Origin: Congeria kusceri
Lineage: Eukaryota; Mollusca; Bivalvia; Myida; Dreissenidae
Direction of reading: 5' to 3'
Assembly: GCA_027627225.1 (NCBI GenBank)
Contig: JAPFQT010000396.1
Location: 1-64,000 of the forward strand
Length of the DNA: 64,000 nucleotides
Positions 12,321-24,600 of this stretch are shown here, piece by piece (position 1 is the stretch's first letter; every line of letters begins with the position of its first letter). Under the pieces are notes generated by a model. It made no database searches, was not told the DNA's origin, and worked only from the letters and a program-made list of their open reading frames with translations. A program made the position numbers and the translations under genes.

Positions 12321-14575
12321 TTTCGTGACAAAATTTGCATGTTTAGTTATCTTAAATTTTAGTTAAGAATAACATAAAACTAATTATAAATATGGGCCCT
12401 GGTCAAAATAATAAGAACTCGCGCAAGAGCGCCTTTAAAGTTTGTAATAGGGGAATGTATACTACCTGTACATTGTTACAAAATCTCCGAATGGGAATGC
12501 ACGAGTTTTTACAGGACAGCAATCGTTAAAGTAACGGAACAATAGTTTCATGTACGCCTTGTGTAGTGTTAACACACAATTATAGGTAAGAATTCAGTGT
12601 TTTGCACAGTGTATATATAGATGTTGGGTAATTCTGACAGTACAATGTGGACATTTCGTAAATCTGGAATTTTAACGTATAGTGGAATTTAATTTTATAA
12701 ATTTGTTCAGAACATGTTCAAAATGCAAATGACTTTTTGGCCTTACGGCGATATGTGAATATTTCTTTATTATTAACTGTATTATTTGTGAACATTTGTG
12801 TTCGTGAAACTTAATGAAAACAAGAACGTGTACTGTGCAATGCGGCGGCGCAAAAGTCGGACATCAAAGATAAGTCTGTATTATTTATAATATGAACATT
12901 GTGTAAAAATAGAGCATCGGTTTCGCTGGAAAATATGGACTCACCTGTTATTTTTCCCAAAATTTGTGACACATACTTACTTAGTAAAATATATATATAT
13001 TACACAAAGTACATTACATAAATAAATATGTAAAATGTAAATAAGTATTGTCGGAAAAACTGTGGTGTTTTTGGAGAGAAGTTTACGCTTTGTGTCTATT
13101 CATCTACGAAGTATTATGTTTTCAAAAAAGTTCTTCATAGTGTTGGAAATTTGAAACATGTGAATGAGCTAGCGTAATTGTGGTTGTGCATTTGCAATAA
13201 CATTTCGTTCGTATGTTATGTCCTCCTATTATGGCGAAAATGTGTGCTGTGTAACTTCCAGTTTGAGTAGTTATTGATTTGTTACGAGCGTGAATATATC
13301 GGTTGTGACATAAGCAAGAAATGTACTCAAGTCAAGACATTTTGACAGTTTTGTTCGTCAAAAATCCATACACATTGTAGTAATTCGTGTATGTATGCGA
13401 GTGGACCACATCCTTAAACCGATGGCACTGTGGCACCATTCGCCCTGCTCAGAAATATAGTTTATATTTTCAGTGAAAACAACAACAAGAACAACAAAAC
13501 ACACTAAACCGCAAAGAAGTATGTTCCTTTGATACCCTCACTAAAACAGTAATCCCAAAGAAAACAAATGCAACAGTCGCAATTATTGTTTTGGTTGTTG
13601 TGGTGGATTATAGTTGTAATTAAATGATACATATACGACAATTATTAAACAATAAATGCAACAGCTCTTCGAATAATTTCATTTAAATAGAACTTAGCAT
13701 TATTTTGATTTGGAACTAAATGATTCCATAAAATAAAATGTAGTGTGTTCGATCTTAAATTATATTAATCCTGTCTTGGTTGTCTTTTACCTCGGTAATC
13801 TATCCACCTGGATTTTCCGTAAATTTCACATTCGGCAAAATACAAGCGACAATAAAATCATCACATGTCATATTGTTCGTTACTTTCAATAGCAAAATCC
13901 ACAGTCACATATGTGATCATTATAGCATGCATTGTTTCTGAAGCACGGTGTTTTGTAATCTCCCAGCTGAGTTGTCGTTCGTTGCTCTCACCATACACCT
14001 CTGCAATGGGCTCAATAACAAGAATCTTGTCAGAACGGAAAACGCACATTAAAGTTTATTTTTAGGACCACAAGCATAGAAATAAAGAATAAATGGTTTT
14101 TAAATTATCAAAACTCGAGACAAAACATAATAATTTTGATTCTTATTATGAGAACTAGTTTCATACCCATTTACGCAGGAATCAGTTTGCATATGTAAAC
14201 AAAATGATTGGATGATATTGTGCTATGCGTTTGAATGTTATGATCATGTGACTAAAGCCACGTGCATGAGTTGGGACTCCTTTCCGAGCAGTCTACAGAG
14301 GTGAATGAAATGTTGCCGGTGTGCGAGATTGTGTGACCTGCGTACAGAATGTCAGCTTCCGGTTCTTGCAAGTTGTTCTGTTGTCGCAAACATGGCCTGG
14401 CAAACGCAGGTCACCCCATCGTTCGAACGTGGTTGTTTTGGAGCGTGTTGATGTGACACGGAATTCTTTTAGAGTACGGGAATCATGCCCTGGGTTTCGT
14501 GTGGGATTGGTAAAACATGTATCTGGGATCTCAAATTCCCGTTTACAATATTCAAGATTCTTAGTTTTATAATGT
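12321..14575. other. Non-coding, no gene recognised
   Basis: AT-rich sequence with a short TA run at 12991-13000 and no recognisable coding exon. It forms most of the spacer between the two inverted minisatellite blocks. The mirror interval is 57317-59571. Confidence 0.4.
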
Positions 14576-14757
14576 TTTATAGCACCGCCTCAAGCCATCA
14601 AGGACCCACCTCCACACTGGCCCCTCGTGCAAACAACATCCGGTAAACCGTTCACCTTACCCCGGCACATGCGCGCTCTGTCGTCATTTCCGGTTATAGT
14701 GAAGCGAGACTCCTCGGTGAAGACAACGTTGGCCCAGTCAGCCATTGAAGGTTGCAT
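14576..14757 (-). pseudogene. Tc1-like transposase relic
   Basis: The minus strand encodes DWANVVFTEESRF, then GNDDRARMCR, then RGQCGGGSLMA-stop-GGAI. This follows the Tc1-family transposase order around the second catalytic aspartate (W-NVLFTDESRF ... GGGSLMVWGGI). The Trp codon of VWGGI has become TGA, and the FTDES aspartate reads as glutamate, so the fragment is dead. The helix-turn-helix N-terminus and the third acidic residue are absent. An open frame continues upstream to 14832 but its first 25 residues do not look like transposase. The mirror copy is at 57135-57316. Confidence 0.75.
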
Positions 14758-14909
14758 ATTTCGTCTGTTTCGGGGCCCATATCCACAAAGCTCCTTAGTG
14801 AAGTCTTTTGTAAACTTCTTAAAGTCATACACTTCCCTTTGTCTGTGGTTGGTTCATTTAATGTTTATAGTATTATTGTCTTACATGCTTTAATTCTAAT
14901 CAAGAATTG

Positions 14910-15269
14910 TCACATACACGCAACATAACCACTAATCACATACACACACCATAACCACTTGTCACATACATGCAACACAACCATGAGTCACAAAAACGCA
15001 ACACAACCACATGTCACATACACGCAACACATCCGTGCGTCACATAAATGCGTTACAACCATTTATCATAACCACATGTCACATACATGCAATATAACCA
15101 TGTGCCACATACACGCGTTTCAACCATGTATCACAACCACGTGTCACATACATGCAACACAACCATGCGTCACATACATGCAACACAACCACGTGTCACA
15201 TACATGCAATACAACCATGCGTCACATACACGCGTTTCAACCATGTATCACAACTACGCATCACACTCA
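14910..15269. repeat. Inverted second block of the 26-bp minisatellite
   Basis: This is the same repeat as at 11188-12320 but in opposite orientation (cacatacatgcaacacaacc). Its first ~290 bp are nearly identical to the start of that array read in reverse. At 15069 the base is T, whereas the mirror arm (56823) and the first array both have the C/G form; the change creates a stop in the fortuitous open frame, explaining the different ORF lengths of the two arms. Confidence 0.88.
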
Positions 15270-16108
15270 AACAACAAGTTTTTTCAGAGAACTAATACGA
15301 ATTCCGTAATAACGAAAGCGTCCCAGCGTTCAAGTTTTGTGAAACGCGCCAGACAGTTGCTCAAAGGAAACGAGCTTAACGTAAATAGCTACAGACAAAA
15401 TTAACCAATTCATTAGTCTGAACAATCATTATTTACAATAAACATAACAGTCCCGAATGGACTAAGTCGACAGTTGCAATTAATGGAAAATGATACGCAA
15501 TCAACGGACACTGGCACCAGGCAGCTTTAGCAGAATTCGTAGGAAACCAGTCCACATGTGTTCAAACGTTCCTAACTAGTTATCTGTGTTCGTAAATCAG
15601 CCACATTGATAATATATATATAAGGGCAATCTAGAAGATCGTAGGCAATTGCAATATTTCTTTTTTATTTTATGAATTATGATTATATATGGTTTGCAAC
15701 AAAAACAACGTATGAAGAGTTTAAGCATTTTAATTTCGCAGATGATAATAAAAACTCTTGTCTGTTGTGTTTGCTATTGCAACTTCAATCCAACAAACAT
15801 GCCTCAATTCAAAAACGTTTTCTTTTTGTTATGTGTTCATGTAAAAATAACAAATTTTAAGCAACCAAACGCTCCAAAAACGTAAATGAAAAAGTGACGT
15901 CATTCCGGAATACTTACGTCGTTTCAAATGCACAAAGCACGCTCCTATAGACGTATTTATAGTGGAAAACGGAATCCCACTACATGTACGTGTATCAGCA
16001 CATAATATGCAATTCCGAGTGGCCAGACTGGCACTGCCCAGTATAATTCGAAGGTACTTTTTATTATTTTTTTTACATCAAAGCTATACAAGATTTGTAT
16101 ATATTTGT
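15270..16108. other. Non-coding, no gene recognised
   Basis: No coding, RNA or repeat structure was recognised apart from short AT microsatellites (for example 15610-15621). The mirror interval is 55784-56622. Confidence 0.35.
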
Positions 16109-16340
16109 CAGGTGATACGCCGGGACCTTACACGTGAACTTCAGTGGAAGCGAACGGACGGATTCGATCGTGGAGTGATATATCATGAAGACAATGCATC
16201 CGCCCATGCGCCAGGAGAAGTGCAGACGACAATATCGATCCAGCACTTTGCGAATATTCACCGGACCTCATGCCCTGCGATTCCGCTCGTTTCCCCGAGA
16301 CTGAAGAAGGGTCTTAAGGGCTTGCGCTCGATGAATGGTG
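16109..16340 (+). pseudogene. Mariner-like transposase relic
   Basis: The frame opens with QVIRRDLTRELQWKR and reaches GVIYHEDNASAH, matching the mariner region around the third catalytic aspartate (I-HHDNA-PH). Downstream, EYSPDLMPCD lies in a second frame and PRLKKGLKG in a third, matching the mariner signature YSPDLAP-DF-LFP-LKK-L-G. At least two frameshifts therefore break it. Only the C-terminal third survives. The mirror copy is at 55552-55783. Confidence 0.75.
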
Positions 16341-16616
16341 TATCTGTGTGCTCGTGCACAGAGACTGACGTATTCTTATCTCAAATAGCATAATAATATA
16401 TTTTACCAAGGCCGTCGTTGTAACGCTACTGGTGGCGTCTATTTTGAGAAAGAGTGACGTTGTGATTCGGTAAAATGACGGTGCGCATTTTAAGTGCAGA
16501 ACCTGTGCGCATATAGCCATTGTGTTTAGGACATAATTCTGTTTTAATGTAAGATTTCTGAATCACTTTCTTATACAGTGTTTGACAGATATGACTGAAA
16601 ATGCAATATGATCATT

Positions 16617-17536
16617 TTCACAGGAATACCGCGTTCTGTTTTGCTATAGAGTAACTTGTCCACAAACTTCTGGAAAGCCCCTCTGGAAACGACATCATCA
16701 TACATTCAGCGTCATCCTCATCATTATCATCCTCATCATCATCATTTCCATCATCTTCATTATCGTTCTGGGCAAGTTTCATGAAGATTGAGCAATAAAT
16801 GTGGCCTCTAGTGTTCACAAGCTTGTCAAAGTTTTCAATATAGCCATATAAGGAAAACTGCCCCACCCTGTGGCAGCCATGTTTCTCAACGGACAGGAAC
16901 AATTTTCGAACTCGGCTGAGATATCATAAGAAAAAATGTTCTGAGCAAGTTTCATGTTGATTGGCAAAAAATGTGACTTCTGGAGTATTCACAAGCTTTT
17001 TTCTATAGCCATATAAGGACAACTGCCCCGCCCCCTGGCAGCCATGTTTTTCAATGGAGCGGAACCATTTTCCAACTCGGCCGAGATATCATAAGAATGA
17101 ATATTCTGTGCAAGTTTCGTGAGGATTGGTTAAAAAATGTCACTTCTAGAGTGTTCACAAGCTTTTTCTAAAGCTATATAAGGAAAACTGCACCACCCCC
17201 TGGAGGCCATGTTTTTCAATGGACCGGAGCCATTTTCGAACTCGGCCAAGATATCATTAGAACAAATGTTCTGAGCAAGTTTCATGTTGATTGGGTAAAA
17301 AATATGTGTTCACAAACTTTTTTTCAATTTGACCTAGTGACCTAGTTTTTGACCCCACATGACCCAGTCTCAACCTTGGCTAAGATATCATTGGGACAAA
17401 TGTTCTGGGCAAGTTTCATGAAGATTGGCCAATAAATGTGGCCTCTAGGAAAATGTTGACGACACACGCCGCATGACAAACAAAAGGCAATCACAAAAGC
17501 CCACCATAAGCACGTTGTGCTCAGGTGAGCTAAAAA
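16617..17536 (-). repeat. Tandem-core mobile element (pearl/Helitron-like style)
   Basis: Read on the minus strand, it starts with TTTTTAGCTCACCTGAGCAC and an imperfect hairpin, then about five diverged ~160-bp units sharing 'ttcatgaaacttgcccagaac'. A GAT/GAG microsatellite at 16697-16766 lies near the far end and makes an acidic fortuitous ORF. No coding capacity. The far boundary is not sharply defined. Class inferred from structure. Mirror copy at 54356-55275. Confidence 0.6.
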
Positions 17537-18254
17537 TAACAATAGAACAATAATCACATAATGACGTCAACAATGCATATTACGTAAATGATTAAATTTA
17601 ATTGATATAAGATAAACATACATCATTTATATAGAACAGAAAATTCATAGGAAAAGAAATGTACAAACAGGCATGAACATGAGAAAAGGCAATATACAAT
17701 GAATATAATATATTAATATGAATCATATAGCTAAATCACTGCAAAAATTCTCAGCTATTCTTAATTTTTAATAGTTCAAATACCTGTATTTATACAACAA
17801 TACAGTGTTATGTTTTCAAGTAACTGATCAAATAAATTTCTAACATGTACGTAGAAATGACAGTCAGTCTAAAAATAGCAAGTGTCATGTACATGTATAT
17901 TTATGTACAAACATTAACTTCTAAACTAAAATAGTTTTTGTCATTGTGGCATACAGTATATGTTAACTCGTTAAGTTATGTAAAATGCAATAGCAATTAT
18001 GTAAGACACAGACGGTAGAATATAATTCACAATGTCCAAAAATACACTGCCATTTTAAGATAAAAATATTGTTTATACAAACATATTGTAGATCCTAAAC
18101 CACAATTGTGTTTTAAAACATAACACAATACACAATACATAAATTTGAAAAATAATACATTACACAATACATAAGTTTAAATATAAATACATAAGGTCAT
18201 TTTAAGATAACCATATTTGTTATTATACAAATGTCTGATACATGTACAAGTAAG
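17537..18254. other. 3' flank of the TRIM-like gene, AT-rich
   Basis: This probably contains the 3' UTR of the minus-strand TRIM-like gene that ends at 18255. I did not find a canonical AATAAA signal close to the stop, so the polyadenylation site is undetermined. The mirror interval is 53638-54355. Confidence 0.35.
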
Positions 18255-18607
18255 CTATTGCACTTTGAACACCAGGATGTTCTTGTTGTCACATTGTCCC
18301 ACAATGATGGAGGCTGTGTGCCTGTTGTAGCAGACTGACACTGGGCCCCTCACTCCATCCCTGTCTGTAGCCAGAGTGGCCAGCTTCTTCCTGCCCTCCC
18401 TGTCCACCTGTATGATAGTCTGGGACACCCCTCCACAGACCAACACCTGGCCTGCAGGTGTCACATGTACAGCCTCTGGCCATCGTAGTTCAGGGTCCTC
18501 CAATGTAGAGAGTACAGACCCATCCCTGGCCAGGGTGAGGAGCTTGTGCTGGGGCCAGTTGGTGATGTATACCAGATCCCCTGTGGGACTCACAGCACAC
18601 CTGTATA
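18255..18607 (-). CDS. TRIM-like gene exon 3 (left arm)
   Basis: The acceptor is GTTTTGCAG/TATACAGG. It encodes residues 450-566, the last propeller strands (VYITNWPQHKLLTL, VLVCGG, SIIVGQC), and ends FKVQ-stop (TAG). Confidence 0.87.
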
Positions 18608-21600
18608 CTGCAAAACAGAGTCACATCAAGATATTAAATTACTTTAAATGTTTAATAATGTTAATAAACAAACTGCAATGACATTGTATTATTAATGCGT
18701 CGTTAAACAGACAATTACGCGTCTTAAAGATCTGCATAAAATCCAATAATAATAAATATTTTAGCGTGACAGGAAGGTTCTGTATCAGTTTATTGCCTAA
18801 AAGTTTGACACGTTGACTGGTGAGTTAGAATTGAAGTCTACCACAATTACACGGATGGAAACAATTACACGGTACAGTGAACATGTACGCATGAATGCGT
18901 AACTATATGCAGTAATAACAGATTTCCTATACATGTATACATGAATGTGTCAGCTGATGCAACTATGGCATATGCAGTATTAATAGATTTTCTATACATG
19001 TATACGTGATTACTGACATCTGTGTTATTCTGTAGCTGACACTGGCTGACATATTTATAGCATGTACATGTACGTTATAATAACAGAAGTTAAGCTTTTA
19101 CAACAGGAAATATGTTTCAAAACAACATGAAATAAAACTTCTCTCTTGTTCTTCTACACAAGTAACAAAAGCCAGTTGTTATTTAAACAGTTTTACAAAT
19201 ACAAATCTATTAATTTAACAAATTTCAACTACAACAATTTAAAGTTTATTTACTTCATATAACGTTTGGAAACACGCTGAATTATGAAACAATAATGCAC
19301 GTATATTTACTTGAAAACCACAAAATATAAACAGCAGGTCACAGAGTGTGTCATTGAAAAGCACTCACTGTCTATTTATAGACATGCCATGTAGTTACAG
19401 TCAAAATGCCTGATAACTTATATATATAAATCAATAATATTGAAAATCATTCTTAACTGCTGCTGTAAACTTAAACTGACACACGTACATTCTACAACTA
19501 TACAGTCTTATAATTACTTTATGATACATATTTCTAATAATATCCGGATGAACCCGCCATGATTCTAACCTGTATAATCACGTGATGTATCCTCATACAG
19601 CTTGCTGACCAGTTTCCCACTCAGCGTGTACTTGTACAGTGCAGTAAGATCAGTGACATACAGCTCCCCCTGGTGGTGGGCAATACCTGCACAGTAATGT
19701 TGTAACTGAAGCTTCCTGCCCTTCACCAGCTGCCCATTGTTGACAGAGATAAACTGGATCTCATGTGTGTTATCATCATTCACAGTAACAGCAACTTCAC
19801 TGTGTGTTATATGACATATGTCCTGTGGATCAGTAGACACATCACAATGAGTAAGCACCCTGTACTGCTGGTCCAGCAGCTTTAATTTCGTATTTCTGCA
19901 GTCTACAACAAGAATCTGGCCATCAGGGAGAACACATATGCCTCTGATAATGCATGGTGATGAATCACTTGGTATGCGCACATTATGCTCTGACTTTCCT
20001 TTAACAGTCAATACTTGGTCTGGATTTCCCTGCACTGTCAATGCCTGGGTACTGGGAAAAATGCACCCCAGACCTGACAGTCTGGACAGGTACTCCTCAA
20101 TGTCGCTGTTAGCATAGAATGTTACTGAACGTTCAAATGGAATAGAATTCTCCTTCAGGTATTTTTCAGACTTTTGTATTTTGTCCACACATTTCTGGCT
20201 GGCTATAAAGGAGAGTTCCTCCTTGCTCTTATCACTTATGTCCTGTAAGGCCTCGTGAAGTTTTTTCAACTGATCCCGAAGTCTGGTGCAGTTCTCAACA
20301 TCTGTCTTGAGAGAAGCTTGGAGGCTCGTCAGTGTGGCTTTCATTTCATTCAAGGTGTTTGTTTCTATCTTGTCTAAAGCTGCATTTATTTTTCGGCGTG
20401 TTTCTTTGACATTTTGTAATTGTTCATTATATGACCCTTGCAGAGACTGAATACTGGCCTCTTGTTTATTGTGCAGGCTCTTCATTTGTTCTAGAATAGA
20501 TTCGAGCTTGGCAGACAGTTGCTGCAGGTTGGATGACTGTTGTTTGGCTGACTCAGATATGAGTGTCACTTTAGCACACAGTCTGAAAGGAAAAAATAAA
20601 CATATTCATATTATAATAAAATGTGGAGATGAAATAACATCAATATTCAGACAATATACACAATCCTGTTTCGAACCATGTGCCATGGTAATGGTCTACA
20701 TATATATACCCAATAATTAGATGCACTCAATACCTGTAACATTTGTGTACTAAATTTTCCATAACACTTAACTTATGCATATGCAGCATAAACATGTAAA
20801 GCAAAGCATTGAAATCATTACAACCTTGTTCACGAAAAGGCAATATTGGAATGTGTTACTAATATCAATGTAAGGTGGTATTGAAGTTAGCCTCTATTGC
20901 CCTCCAACTGTACTTATACCTGTTATACATACATTCATTTTAGAAACGTAATACCCAGGTATTTTGTTTATTTGCTATTTACCTGGATACCAAAACCAGG
21001 TATATACAGGAAGTATCAAACTGCAATACTGCATTTAACAATGTGGTTTCTTGAGATGATAGTGTGTAAATGTTGTCATCAACTGGATTCTTCAATAGAT
21101 TTAGATTAGTGTTCATATCAATACTGATTTAATTAGCAGTAACATTAAATGCACCCATAAATATATATGGTCTAAAATAGACAACTAGATCTAACAAACT
21201 TCTTAATCTTACTCTTAAGAAATAATTGACGGGTAATCGTTGGTTATTGCAGTAATAACCAACGGTTTGGAGTTCTGATGCGTAGGTGGTGTGATTGGAA
21301 CGACAGACCGTTGGTTATTCCCGCAATAACCGACGCTTAAGTGTCAATTATTTCGATTCTAACAAGATCTTATAGATCAATATAATTTGTCTGTATTTTT
21401 AAGGGTCATTAATGAAAACTATATTTATCTATACTCTGCCCATTTCCGCAAAGTACATTCACATGTGCGTTTCAGTGACGTCAATACATCATAACAATTC
21501 AAAATGACATCAGCTTCATTGAAAAATCAATATGAACGGCATACTTAGTGATAAATACAGTGAAAATATTATGCTGACAAACGCAATTTAAAAGCATATT

Positions 21601-24600
21601 AACAAATCGTAAAACGTTTTTTGTGATCTTAAATATAAAATATGTAGTACAAATGTGGTTCTATTGAGCAACATAATGGAAAACTAATTAATATATGACA
21701 TTTTTGCTATTGAGAGTTTAAGCATGTGCATTTTACGAAACAATTTCTTCGAATTTCCAGAACAATTTTTAAAAAATTTGGCTCCGTCTATAGTTTATTG
21801 CAGAATAACCCATGGTCGATTTTCTTCCTTGTCTATGGAAAGCTAGCCATGTGCCGTGTAAGAATAGTAAATACAAGAGCTGTCAGAGGACAGCGCGCTC
21901 GACTATTCTAAGTATTTCAGTTGGTACACATTTTGGATAGTGAAAGGGGCATACATTTGTTAAAATACAATATTTTTAAGTGAAGCCGTGTATAGTTTAT
22001 AAATTTTTGGAACAAAAACTTAAACCACAAAGTCTGAGTACAATGTGGGCTAACTCTGCCAAAATAAGAAACAAGAGTTATGGGTAATGTTGCCCCTGAT
22101 ACTAGAGTTGATGACAAAGGTTAGTTCCAAGTTTCAAGTGAATAACTTATGTAGTTTTGAAGTTACCACACTGTTGAATATAAACTTTAAATAGAGTTAT
22201 AGGTAATGTTGCCCCTGGTACTAGAGTTGATGATAAAGATTTGTTCCAAGTTTTAAGTAAATAACTTATGTAGTTTTGAAGTCACACAACTTTTGAATAT
22301 AAACTTTAAACAGAAAAACTATGTGAACAAGGGACATAACTCTATCAAAATACAAAATAGAGTTATGGGGAATGTTCACCCTGATACTGGAGTTGATTAC
22401 AAAGGTATATACCAAGTTGCAAGTGAATAGCTTTTGTAGTATTGAAGTAACAAAACTTTTTAATATTAACTTTAACCAGAAAATCTATGTGAAAAAGGGG
22501 CATAACTCTGTCAAATAGAAAACAGAGTTATAGGGAATGTTGCCATTCATACTGGAGTTGATGAAAAAGGTTAGTTCCAAGTTTCAAGTGAATAACTTGT
22601 GTAGTTTTGAAGTTACAAAACTTTTGAATATAAACTTAGCTAGAAAATCTTAGTGAAAAAGGGGCATCAATCTGTCAAAATACAAAACAGAGTTATGGGG
22701 AATGTTGCCCCTGACACTGGAGTTGATGACAAAGGTTAGTTCCAAGTGAATAACTTATGTAGTTTTAAAGTTACAAAACTGTGAATATAAACTTTAACCA
22801 GAAAGTCTTTGTGAAAAAGGGGCATAACTCTGTCAAAATACACAACAGAGTTATGGGGAATGTTGCCCTTGATACTGGAGTTGATGACAAAGGCTAGTTA
22901 CAAGTTTAAATTGAATAACTTATGTGGTTTTGTATGGAGGCTATCTTGTGCCAAAAATGTAATGATGTACAAACATAGAAATATAAGCGGAATTTTCAGA
23001 TGTATAAAATCCATTCTCTAAAATAAGAAAGTAAATCATCTAAATTCTATTTTCAAACAAGAAAAGTACATTATTGTGAAAACAAATCGAATTCTTGATT
23101 ATCAACTAGATATCTACATAAAAATTAATAAGACAGCAGTCCATTACATTTGGAAACATTAAAATCAGTATACAGTTCTTTATTTTGACCACTCGCATTA
23201 TTACCCTGCACTTCTATTTCTTCTCAACGTACTTATGAAAATGTAAAATAACGATTAAGTTTTGGCATCTGACCAACTTACTTTCACACTTCACCGATTG
23301 CGATTCGGTAATGACAAATCGCGATTCGGAAATGACAAATCGCAAGTTGCAATTTCACTGACTTCCATATAAGGAAATGCTTACGGAGTTTTCCGAAGTA
23401 TTCTCCCCGCCCCCAATTTTCTCCGGTGTTGTTCGGGATTCACCGTATGCAAATTAATGTAATCTATGAAGTTTGGCCATGAAATGGTTTACCAGTACAA
23501 TCAAGAGCTCCGTCTACAAATCGCGCAAGTTAATTTTCAAAGTACTTGCCTGACAGGACAAGTTGGTAGTCAAGCTAATGCACAGCTCTGAAACACTGGC
23601 TTAGAGTAATTAATCTAATGAATGAGTCACTAAAAACATATTTAGAGCTACTGTTAATGTACATTGTATATGTGCTTAACTCAATTTCTGTGTAGGGCCC
23701 AACATGTGCTAGAGGCAAATCTGTTACATGATTTTGGTAAATATCACAGTGCCAATAACTCCTCTCATCGCTTTTGATCCAATGCATGAACTTTAACAAA
23801 AAAGTTCCACAGAAATAAGTATTTGTCTCAACGACTGTTTCTATTTTTTTCATGAAATTGGAAATATATTTTAAATTAAGAAAAAAAGTATCCTAAAGTG
23901 CCCTATTTTAAAGCCTTTAAGAACATAAATATGATGTTTCTCTAATGCAATTGTATTTTGAAAAATAATACAAAGGTATCACTCAGTAATTTCTTCTTGT
24001 TAAAATAAAAACAATAAATTGGCATTCTCTATCAAACAAAGATTTCAACTGGTCAAATTATATTGACAAACGATTCAAGACCCTCCACATTTTCTGAGAG
24101 GGACTTAAAATAAACCTTTGGTTGCATGCCTTAGATAACCCAAATGAACAAGGCTGTACAGAAATCAGTTAATATTTACATAGAAATAATGAAATTCAGA
24201 ACATGTTATTATATTAAGTTCATTATAATAACAATTAAATGTCATTTTTAAGAACCTTGCATAATTATTGCACATGTACAAGTGTATGTTGTTGTTGTTT
24301 TTTTTTTTCAGGACATACCCAGTTGTGAATCAAAACATTACCATATACTAGTAACTAGCACAAAGATATAAGTAGGCCTACTGCTTTTTGTGAGTGAACA
24401 TAATGACAATGGAAATGGTCGCTTTTATAATTTTTACACATGTCTTTTCTTAAAGCTTAATATAATTAATACATTTGCCATGAACATACATTACCAATTA
24501 CTTTTGATATAAAATATACACACAAGAATTTTTTTAACTGATAAACTAAAATATGTCACAATTAGGTTATGTGACAGATTAAAGTACTGCAGTTAATGTC

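Noticed and set aside
11132..12340. His/Thr-rich 71-102 aa frames in the minisatellite
   Set aside because: They follow from the 26-bp repeat and are interrupted by a single substitution in one arm; no domain.
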